Below are positions 1 to 5,553 of a DNA stretch of 7,175 nucleotides, piece by piece. The notes under the pieces are model-generated. The model saw only the letters and a program-made list of their open reading frames with translations. It made no database searches and was not told where the DNA came from. The DNA lies in NCBI GenBank assembly GCA_003661365.1, contig QMVZ01000086.1, positions 1 to 7,175 on the forward strand, given 5' to 3'. The first letter of the stretch is position 1. Each line of letters starts with the position of its first letter. A program made the position numbers and the translations under genes. Source of the stretch: Thermoproteota archaeon. GTDB lineage: Archaea > Korarchaeota > Korarchaeia > Korarchaeales > Korarchaeaceae.

Positions 1-779
1 ATATCCACGAGAAGATGGGTTAGATCGTCCTCAGATCTTTCTCCAGTTTCAAGGAAGATGGACGGTCTAACAGTGGGCGGAGGTACCAATACGACGGTGA
101 TAACAATCCATTCTGGTCTAGCTCTTTCAGGATTAAAACCTAAGATCATTGCATCCTCGTCAGGTATCCTCTCAAGTCTGTCTCTTATTTCGTTAGGCCA
201 TAGTCGCCTGGGTTCTGGTTCCTTAACTATGAACTTATAGAACTCCTTCAGGTCGACAAGTTCGACCCTTGCTTCACAATGAGGACATTTATTTGACTTG
301 CTAAGGTATTTGTTAACCCTCTTCTGGGCCTCCTTGAATATTTCATCATCAATTTTCTTATTTGGATGCTCCTCCCAGAACTTTCTCGCCCTTCTAATTA
401 ATTCCTTCCTTTCAGCATCGGGAAGCAGAACTTTACCGCATTGAGGGCAGGTCATGTTAAGGATGTACTTCAATAACCTTGAATATCCTATGTTAATGAC
501 GGGTTTTGCAAGCTCTATTCTTCCAAAGTGGCCCGGACAGTGCTGTGGATAATTGCCACAGGTCGGGCATCTCTGTCTTGGATTTATGGTCCCCAACCTA
601 GGATCAAGAACTCCGCCCTGTACGGGCATACCAGCTTCATCATAAGCAGCAGGCTCTCTTATCTCTATCATGCCTATCTTCCTGATGTCCTGTGGGGACA
701 TCAGGCCGAACTGAAGCCCTCTCAAAACATAGCTGATAGCTTCTTCCCTTCTTGGAGAGGGAGTTATTAATGAAGACAT
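1..779 (-). CDS. rpoA1: DNA-directed RNA polymerase subunit A' (Rpo1N), 5' part, cut by the left window edge
   Basis: This is the N-terminal 259 residues of the archaeal RNA polymerase largest subunit (A', equivalent to the N-terminal half of eukaryotic RPB1 and bacterial beta'), which forms the clamp and much of the active-site cleft. I translated it by hand because the gene runs off the left edge without a stop. The first zinc site is visible as CPTCGNYPQHCPGHFG (C71, C74, C81, H84), a hallmark of A'. A second cysteine set follows at C111, C114, C165 and C168. The segment WIVITVVLVPPPTVRPS (about residues 224-240) is the conserved stretch before the dock region. The ATG start at 779 lies 13 nt after the rpoB stop and has a G-rich Shine-Dalgarno sequence 5 nt upstream. 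The catalytic NADFDGD motif lies beyond the window. Whether the gene is split into A'/A'' or fused, as in some TACK and Asgard archaea, cannot be seen. Identification is essentially certain. Confidence 0.97.
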   Translation of the reverse strand, partial: MSSLITPSPRREEAISYVLRGLQFGLMSPQDIRKIGMIEIREPAAYDEAGMPVQGGVLDPRLGTINPRQRCPTCGNYPQHCPGHFGRIELAKPVINIGYSRLLKYILNMTCPQCGKVLLPDAERKELIRRARKFWEEHPNKKIDDEIFKEAQKRVNKYLSKSNKCPHCEARVELVDLKEFYKFIVKEPEPRRLWPNEIRDRLERIPDEDAMILGFNPERARPEWIVITVVLVPPPTVRPSIFLETGERSEDDLTHLLVD

Positions 780-784
780 ATGCA

Positions 785-792
785 CACCCCCC
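785..792 (-). promoter_or_regulatory. Shine-Dalgarno sequence of rpoA1
   Basis: The run GGGGGGTG lies directly after the rpoB stop codon TGA and 5 nt before the rpoA1 ATG (779). Its GGTG end pairs with the archaeal 16S rRNA 3' end, and the spacing is normal for a GGTG-type site. It supports the ATG at 779 and coupled translation from rpoB. Confidence 0.7.
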
Positions 793-3700
793 TCAAAGAT
801 CCTCCTCCACCCGCAATCTTACGTCTATGAGTCCAGTCATTAGTTCCTGTGTAAACAGTACTGTGGCATATCCCGTAATCCATGGCATTACTTCGACAGC
901 CTCCCTACATCTTGGACAGAAGAAGGAGTTCGTGAGAGAATTGAAGAAAGCCAAGGATCCACATTTCTTGCATACATAAACTAAGGTCTTATCAGAACTT
1001 TCAATATATCTGTCTCTCAAGCTTGCTGCAGCACCGTGTGCAAGTAAAACCTCTCCCTCCATCTCTCCAAGCCTTAAACCTCCTCCTCTTGCCCTTCCTT
1101 CTACCGGTTGCCTTGTCAATACTTGGACCTGTCCTCTTGCCCTGGCGTGAATCTTATCCTTAACCATGTGCTTTAGTCTCTGATAGAAGCTTATCCCAAT
1201 GAATATTTTGGCTTGGATCATCTTTCCAGTCCTACCATCATACATTACTTCCTTGCCTGAAGGCTCAAATCCGAGCTTTTTGAGAGCTTCCTCCAAATCC
1301 TCGACTTTTTCGGATATGAAGGGAGTCCCATCTATAAATCTGCCCTCTAAAGCTCCTACCTTACCTGCTAGTATTTCAATCAGCTGGCCTATCGTCATCC
1401 TGGATGGAATGGCGTGAGGATCAAGTATTATGTCAGGAGTTATTCCTTCCTCAGTGAATGGCATGTCCTCTTGGTTGTAAATCATTCCAACAACTCCTTT
1501 CTGACCATGTCTCGTGGCAAACTTGTCACCTATTTCAGGAGGTCTAGTATCCCTCACAGTCACTCTAACCATCTTTTCCCCTTCTATCGTGGTTGCAAGA
1601 ACGACGTCTGATATTACTCCCTCCTCCCAAGCCCTCATGCTTACGGACGTATCCCTTCTTTCAAAAGCGTAAGGCATTCCTCCCCCGCCAATAAGTTCGG
1701 GAGAAAATCTTGGGGGGCTTGTCCTCCCAATCAACACGTCTCCACCAACAACCTCCGTTTCTGGACCCACAATGCCGTCGTCGCCCAGTTTCTTGTAGTT
1801 ATCCTCTTCTCTTTTACCCATCACTCCATCAAGGGGATATGGGTTCTCGAACCTATCTCCCTCGACAATTGCTTGTCTCTTAGCAACTGCCTCATATGTT
1901 CTGAAGAATATCCCTCTTGCTAATCCTCGATCTATTGAGCCTTTATTCATGACTAGAGCATCGTCCATGTTATAACCATCCATCGGAAGTAGAGCTACGA
2001 CGAGGTTTTGTCCAGAAGGTCTTAAGTAATATCCAGTGATCTCATCTATCCTAGTCCTAACTATGGGTCTTTGAGGGTAGTATAGTAAGAAAGCCCTACT
2101 ATCCATTCTAAGCCTCCAATTCGTGGAATAAGGCCCTAAACCTTGCCTTATCATGTTACTGCCTATGATGTCCCTTGGAATTGCATTATGTTCAGCATAA
2201 GGGATCTCTCCAGCAGCAACTCCAAACATCATGTAAGGGGCAAAGTCTAAGTGGGTGTGTTCAGGAGTAATTTCATCAATGCTTTGTGCAATTAGGGCGG
2301 ATTCTTCTTCATCAGCGTCAAGTAACTCGACAATTCCCATCTTAACAAGATCTGAAAACTTTATCTCGCCGGATTCAACCTTATTCAAGAGGGATATTGC
2401 TTCCTTAATTTTGTTAACAGGGATAAGAGGCCTTCTAGCCCTACCTTCATCTGCATTGATTATTACAACGTTTTCTTCTTCACGATAAGCTATATTTACC
2501 TCCGGATCGAGTTCAGATCTTCTTTCCTTGAGCTTCCTTACTATCTCCTCAGGAGAGTCAGTAAGCCCTATTATGCTCCCATTCACGAACACAGGAGTTA
2601 GAGAGCCCACCTCTTCAGGAGTAGCTTCTTCAATTGGCTTTACTCCGATCTCGTATAACATGTCAATGATGGGCTTAGGATCTATACCAAAAGTAACATC
2701 AGCGAATGTTGCTAGAGTTCTAACAAGACCTACATTGGTTCCTTCAGGAGTTTCAAGCGGACAAAGCCTTCCAATGGAGGTGCCGTGGATCTGTCTAGCC
2801 TCATGAAGAGGCAAACCCGATGGGAGTGGAGAATTAACCCTTCTCAGATGCTGAAGTGTTGCTACGTAGTTAGTCCTGTCCAAGTTCTGGCTTATGCCCA
2901 GCTCACCTCTTGGCCATATACCCGTCGATAAACAGCTGATTAGTTTGCTTGTAATCTGGCCCTCCCCTGAAACCAACCTCCTTGGGCTTATTTCATACAC
3001 GCCGCTGCTTATCAGGGCCTCAGCCTTCCTTCTAGTCCTTAATACTAGCTGATAGAATGCATATCTAAACGCTTCTTGCATCAGATCTCCTGCTAACCTT
3101 ATCCTCTTGTTGGCGAAGTGATCTCTGTCATCGGGAGATTGCCTACCGCTAACCACCCTAAGCAGTTTTTCTATCATTTTAGTCAGATAGTATGCCTTCT
3201 TTATGTTATCCGCTTCAGTCGTTCCAATGTGTATTAGGAACCTGTTCTGAAGGAAGTCTTTTGCGATTGTTATCCTATCCCTCTTCGGAGCCCCTCTTGC
3301 AAGCCTTCTTCCTATGTAGTCTAGGGCCATCTCCCTTATGGTCTCTCCTTCACCCTTTCTACCAAGCATTAGCTTTCTAACAGCGTCTCCTAGGCTGTAT
3401 ATGAACATATTTGCTATTTCTTCGTCGCTTGAAATGGCTTTTAGGATGTCACCATCTCTCTCAAGCCCCAGTGCTTTTAGAAGAATTGCTACAGGAATCT
3501 TAGTTAAGGTCCAGAAGGAGGCCTTTATCGTACCATCTCTCGGATAGTACTCCAAGAAAAGTCTGCTTCTCAAACCTGCTTTACTCGAGATGACCTGCGC
3601 TACATGCGAGTATGCCTTGCTTTTTGCTGGCTTCTCTTCCACAATTATTTTGTTAGGAGCTATGTCATCCCTCATGACAAGAACTCTTTCAGATCCGTTT

Positions 3701-4176
3701 ACTATGAAATAACCCCCCGGATCTAGGGGATCCTCACCTAGTTCAGCCAGCTCCTCCGAGGAAAGCCCATGCAGGATGCACTTCTTGGATTTAACCATCA
3801 AAGGAAGGTAACCTATCTTGACGCTTTCTCTATGAAGCTCCATTCCAGCGCCATATACCTTTATCTCCAAGTAGAGCGGAGCTTGATAGGTGAGCTTTCT
3901 AATTCGAGCTTCCATTGGAGTGACTGATGTTCTTGAACCGTCAAATTCTGTTATCTCGGGTTCTCCAACTTCAATTTTTCCGAGAATTAGTTTATATCCT
4001 TCAATAAGCTCTATTTCCCCTAGAGAGTCAACGACCTCTTGCAGTCCTCTTTCCAAGAACCTGTTAAAGGACTCTATTTGAGGATCCACGAGGGAATGTT
4101 CCCTAAAGTAGGCTTTTACAATGGGATAAAAATCGATATCATCCGATACCTCATAATCCTCACTATTTGTAGCCAG
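793..4176 (-). CDS. rpoB: DNA-directed RNA polymerase subunit B (Rpo2), unsplit, probable CTG start
   Basis: This is the second-largest RNA polymerase subunit (RPB2/beta homologue), forming one side of the cleft and part of the active centre. Motifs visible, numbered from CTG 4176: RLCPLETPEGTNVG (470-483), GYNMDDALVM (734-743), GDKFATRHGQKG (883-894) followed by DPHAIPSRMTIGQLIE, RQPVEGRARGGGLRLGEME, and a C-terminal zinc site CKKC (1069-1072) with CPRC (1087-1090). The only standard start is GTG at 4089. That start would cut off a conserved N-terminal segment, FYPIVKAYFREHSLV, which continues smoothly into DPQIESFNRFLE. In frame upstream there is no ATG, GTG or TTG before the rpoH TAG at 4180-4182. 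CTG at 4176, 7 nt after GGAGGG, gives 1127 residues beginning (M)ATNSEDYEV, the usual length for an unsplit archaeal RpoB. The usual Glu-Asp pair after GYNM is Asp-Asp here. The gene is co-transcribed between rpoH and rpoA1. Identity is certain; the start codon is inferred. Confidence 0.95.
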   Translation of the reverse strand: MATNSEDYEVSDDIDFYPIVKAYFREHSLVDPQIESFNRFLERGLQEVVDSLGEIELIEGYKLILGKIEVGEPEITEFDGSRTSVTPMEARIRKLTYQAPLYLEIKVYGAGMELHRESVKIGYLPLMVKSKKCILHGLSSEELAELGEDPLDPGGYFIVNGSERVLVMRDDIAPNKIIVEEKPAKSKAYSHVAQVISSKAGLRSRLFLEYYPRDGTIKASFWTLTKIPVAILLKALGLERDGDILKAISSDEEIANMFIYSLGDAVRKLMLGRKGEGETIREMALDYIGRRLARGAPKRDRITIAKDFLQNRFLIHIGTTEADNIKKAYYLTKMIEKLLRVVSGRQSPDDRDHFANKRIRLAGDLMQEAFRYAFYQLVLRTRRKAEALISSGVYEISPRRLVSGEGQITSKLISCLSTGIWPRGELGISQNLDRTNYVATLQHLRRVNSPLPSGLPLHEARQIHGTSIGRLCPLETPEGTNVGLVRTLATFADVTFGIDPKPIIDMLYEIGVKPIEEATPEEVGSLTPVFVNGSIIGLTDSPEEIVRKLKERRSELDPEVNIAYREEENVVIINADEGRARRPLIPVNKIKEAISLLNKVESGEIKFSDLVKMGIVELLDADEEESALIAQSIDEITPEHTHLDFAPYMMFGVAAGEIPYAEHNAIPRDIIGSNMIRQGLGPYSTNWRLRMDSRAFLLYYPQRPIVRTRIDEITGYYLRPSGQNLVVALLPMDGYNMDDALVMNKGSIDRGLARGIFFRTYEAVAKRQAIVEGDRFENPYPLDGVMGKREEDNYKKLGDDGIVGPETEVVGGDVLIGRTSPPRFSPELIGGGGMPYAFERRDTSVSMRAWEEGVISDVVLATTIEGEKMVRVTVRDTRPPEIGDKFATRHGQKGVVGMIYNQEDMPFTEEGITPDIILDPHAIPSRMTIGQLIEILAGKVGALEGRFIDGTPFISEKVEDLEEALKKLGFEPSGKEVMYDGRTGKMIQAKIFIGISFYQRLKHMVKDKIHARARGQVQVLTRQPVEGRARGGGLRLGEMEGEVLLAHGAAASLRDRYIESSDKTLVYVCKKCGSLAFFNSLTNSFFCPRCREAVEVMPWITGYATVLFTQELMTGLIDVRLRVEEDL

Positions 4177-4179
4177 TTT

Positions 4180-4482
4180 CTAACCCTCCACATCAATATC
4201 CGAAAATTTTTCCTCTTTAGCCGCCCGGGGGATCATTATGGGAACTCCCTCTACCACACGATAGAAAGGAACGATGGAGTCGGGCCTCTCAATCCTAATT
4301 AGATCTCCAGGCTTCGCACCTATCTCCTGGACTATGGGATCTTTTATAGAAATTTTAGGGAAGTACTTAAGAGGCCCGTACTTCTTTATTACCTCTTCTT
4401 TCTCCTTCTCCGACACAATAACATGTTTGGGCACAAGTTTGTGCTTCATTAGATCAAATCGCCTTTCTTCTTTCTTACTCAT
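4180..4482 (-). CDS. rpoH: DNA-directed RNA polymerase subunit H (Rpo5)
   Basis: This is the small assembly subunit equivalent to the C-terminal domain of eukaryotic RPB5, located in the lower jaw of RNA polymerase. Family features are LVPKH (16-20) followed by an acidic/basic helix, IKDPIVQEIGAKPGDLIRI (46-64) and the terminal strand FYRVVE (73-78). The protein is 100 residues, whereas family members are about 75-85 and end near the YRVV strand. The excess is a charged tail of about 22 residues (79-100) reaching into the rpoB leader. The ATG at 4482 is preceded directly by an in-frame TAG, so the N-terminus cannot be longer. A G-rich GGGGTGG lies 8-9 nt upstream. A later ATG at 4449 (residue 12) is possible, but other archaeal RpoH proteins also carry a short N-terminal extension before the LVPKH segment. 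It is the first gene of the rpoH-rpoB-rpoA1 operon. Confidence 0.95.
   Translation of the reverse strand: MSKKEERRFDLMKHKLVPKHVIVSEKEKEEVIKKYGPLKYFPKISIKDPIVQEIGAKPGDLIRIERPDSIVPFYRVVEGVPIMIPRAAKEEKFSDIDVEG
4184..4189 (-). promoter_or_regulatory. Shine-Dalgarno sequence that points to a CTG start of rpoB
   Basis: GGAGGG sits inside the last codons of rpoH, overlapping VEG, and is followed by TTAGAAA (7 nt) and then CTG at 4176-4174. This is a strong ribosome binding site at ideal spacing for CTG. It lies more than 90 nt from the GTG at 4089, which has no such site in front of it. It is the main evidence for the upstream start. Confidence 0.65.
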
Positions 4483-4639
4483 CTAATTACCCACCCCAGA
4501 GACTGGGAATCCAATGAAATACAGGCCTTCTCATCATTAACTCGAAAGCCATCACACCCCCCGGGGGCGCGAGGTTACTTGGGAGTATGCTTAAATGGGT
4601 TTAAAAGTTTTAACATCGAACCAAAGACACTTGATGAGG
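4483..4639. promoter_or_regulatory. Divergent intergenic region between rpoH and porG
   Basis: This 157-bp spacer must carry the promoter for the RNA polymerase operon (leftward) and for porG (rightward). An AT-rich patch at about 4591-4613, containing the near-palindromic TTTAAAAG/CTTTTAAA, could serve as a TATA element in either direction. A second weak candidate for rpoH is TGTATTTCA on the minus strand at about 4515-4523. A GC block, CCCCCCGGGGG (4557-4567), interrupts otherwise moderate-GC DNA. A 21-codon open frame on the minus strand (4552-4487) ends 4 nt before the rpoH ATG. No tRNA or other RNA gene is recognisable. Confidence 0.5.
4600..4607 (+). promoter_or_regulatory. Candidate TATA box of porG
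   Basis: TTTAAAAG is an archaeal TATA-like element. Transcription usually starts about 25-27 nt downstream, which would be near 4630, just before the ATGs at 4634 and 4640. That supports the shorter porG start and a nearly leaderless mRNA, and argues against the upstream ATG at 4595, which lies in front of the element. The assignment is by eye only. Confidence 0.4.
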
Positions 4640-5212
4640 ATGGGAAAGATCACAGAGATTCGTTGGCATGGAAGAGGGGGGCAAGGAGCGGTCCTAGCAT
4701 CAAGAATACTGGCAAAAGCATGTTTTTTAGAGGGAAAATGGACACAAGCGTTCCCCTTTTTCGGAGCTGAAAGGAGAGGGGCGCCTGTGATGGCTTTTTC
4801 AAGGATTTCGGACGAACCAATTAAGTTAAGGAGTCAAATATACTATCCAGACGTTCTTGTTTTTTTAGATCCCATGTTTCTCTCGATGCCTAAGGCAATG
4901 GAGGGCTTTAAAGAGAGTGGAATCCTAGTAGTCAATACTGAGAGGAATCCAGAAGAAATCAGGGTTGAGAAGGCGTCCAAGGTTGCTACAGTCCCAGCAA
5001 CCTCGATAGCTGTGGATTTGGGTTTGGCTGTGGCTGGTCTTCCCATACCAAATACTGTAATGGTGGGAGCCGTAATCAAGGCTACAGGCCTTGCAAGCCT
5101 AAATAGCGCTAAACAAGCCATTAAAGAGTTAATTAAGGGATCTCTCCTTCAAGCTAACGAAAGAGCCGTTGAAATAGGGTACAAGGGGACGAAAATACTT
5201 TCTTACTCATAA
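4640..5212 (+). CDS. porG: 2-oxoacid:ferredoxin oxidoreductase gamma subunit (pyruvate type)
   Basis: This is the gamma (domain III) subunit of the cytoplasmic thiamine-diphosphate, iron-sulfur enzymes that oxidise pyruvate or related 2-oxoacids to acyl-CoA and reduce ferredoxin. Family signatures are EIRWHGRGGQGAV (6-18), QAFPFFGAERRGAPV (36-50), YPDVLVFLDP (69-78) and PNTVMVGAVIKATGL (137-151). At 190 residues it has the normal length of about 180-190. ATG 4640 is chosen because homologues begin just before the (I/T)EIRxHGRGGQG strand and because a TATA-like element lies at 4600-4607. ATG 4595 and ATG 4634 are in-frame alternatives, and 4595 would add 15 residues without family resemblance. 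The delta, alpha and beta subunits that normally follow are absent; the next gene is elf1 on the opposite strand. The protein may therefore serve one or several complexes encoded elsewhere, as the gamma subunit shared by POR and VOR does in Thermococcales. Substrate type cannot be fixed from gamma alone. Confidence 0.92.
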   Translation: MGKITEIRWHGRGGQGAVLASRILAKACFLEGKWTQAFPFFGAERRGAPVMAFSRISDEPIKLRSQIYYPDVLVFLDPMFLSMPKAMEGFKESGILVVNTERNPEEIRVEKASKVATVPATSIAVDLGLAVAGLPIPNTVMVGAVIKATGLASLNSAKQAIKELIKGSLLQANERAVEIGYKGTKILSYS

Positions 5213-5430
5213 TAAGCATCGTAAAATCTCGTGTAGACGTCAACATCTTCTTCTTCAGGGTCTATTTCGAGCACTTCATGGAGACCGCATTCAAGGCAGC
5301 GCACATCTGCCTTGTTTTCCTTCCTGTTTAGGTCTATGATGATCGAGTTATGATGACAAGCAGGACAGCGAAACATCTCTGGCTTTATTGTGCGCCTGAC
5401 TACCCTTCTCATCCTCCTTCTTCTTCCCAT
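5203..5430 (-). CDS. elf1: Elf1-family transcription elongation factor
   Basis: This is a small zinc-ribbon protein equivalent to eukaryotic Elf1/ELOF1, which binds elongating RNA polymerase. The visible layout matches the family closely. There is a basic N-terminal tail, MGRRRRMRRVVRR (1-13), then a four-cysteine ribbon, CPAC (22-25) and CLEC (45-48). After an acidic linker comes the C-terminal signature DVYTRFYDAYYE (64-75), which resembles eukaryotic DVYSDWVDACEE. Length is 75 residues, typical for Elf1. ATG 5430 is chosen because the basic MGRRRR start is the family norm. An in-frame ATG at 5457 would add nine residues of unrelated sequence and lies close to a TATA-like TTAATA at about 5461-5466. 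The 3' end overlaps the convergent porG end by 10 bp. The RNA polymerase operon nearby is consistent with its role but lies in a separate transcription unit. Confidence 0.88.
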   Translation of the reverse strand: MGRRRRMRRVVRRTIKPEMFRCPACHHNSIIIDLNRKENKADVRCLECGLHEVLEIDPEEEDVDVYTRFYDAYYE

Positions 5431-5524
5431 TTTTATCCCGAGGTTTGAAGATCTCATCAGTATTAACGCTTTCTATGATAAGTTGGAGAGGTTCACATTG
5501 GGGTATACCTTATTACCCTATCAA

Positions 5525-5532
5525 CTTTAGAA
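5525..5532 (+). promoter_or_regulatory. Candidate TATA box of the DP2 gene
   Basis: CTTTAGAA lies about 25 nt before the ATG at 5554, where a TATA element would sit for a leaderless transcript. No convincing Shine-Dalgarno sequence precedes this ATG (AAGGGG is 13 nt away), which fits leaderless translation. The element is a weak match and is judged by position only. The 123-bp spacer 5431-5553 also has to hold the elf1 promoter. Confidence 0.3.
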
Positions 5533-5553
5533 CTTAAGGGGAAATAGGCTAAG

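Noticed and set aside
4087..4089. GTG at 4089 as the rpoB start
   Set aside because: It has no Shine-Dalgarno sequence and would remove the conserved PIVKAYFREHSLV segment that archaeal RpoB proteins carry.
793..4089. Numerous plus-strand open frames of 60-90 codons opposite rpoB
   Set aside because: They are shadows of rpoB codon structure: low-complexity Ser/Leu/Pro-rich translations without recognisable domains.
4501..4560. Box C/D-like RNA on the minus strand (ATGATGA resembling a C box)
   Set aside because: No CUGA D or D' box follows at suitable spacing, so the match is likely chance.
4595..4639. Upstream ATG at 4595 as the porG start
   Set aside because: It lies before the TATA-like element, and the added 15 residues have no family counterpart. 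A GGGAG 9 nt upstream keeps it only a weak possibility.
4843..5121. 92-codon open frame antisense to porG
   Set aside because: It lies wholly within porG on the opposite strand, shows no recognisable family features, and is explained by the codon pattern of porG.
5431..5457. Upstream ATG at 5457 as the elf1 start
   Set aside because: The nine extra residues do not resemble Elf1, whose conserved basic tail begins MGRRRR at 5430.
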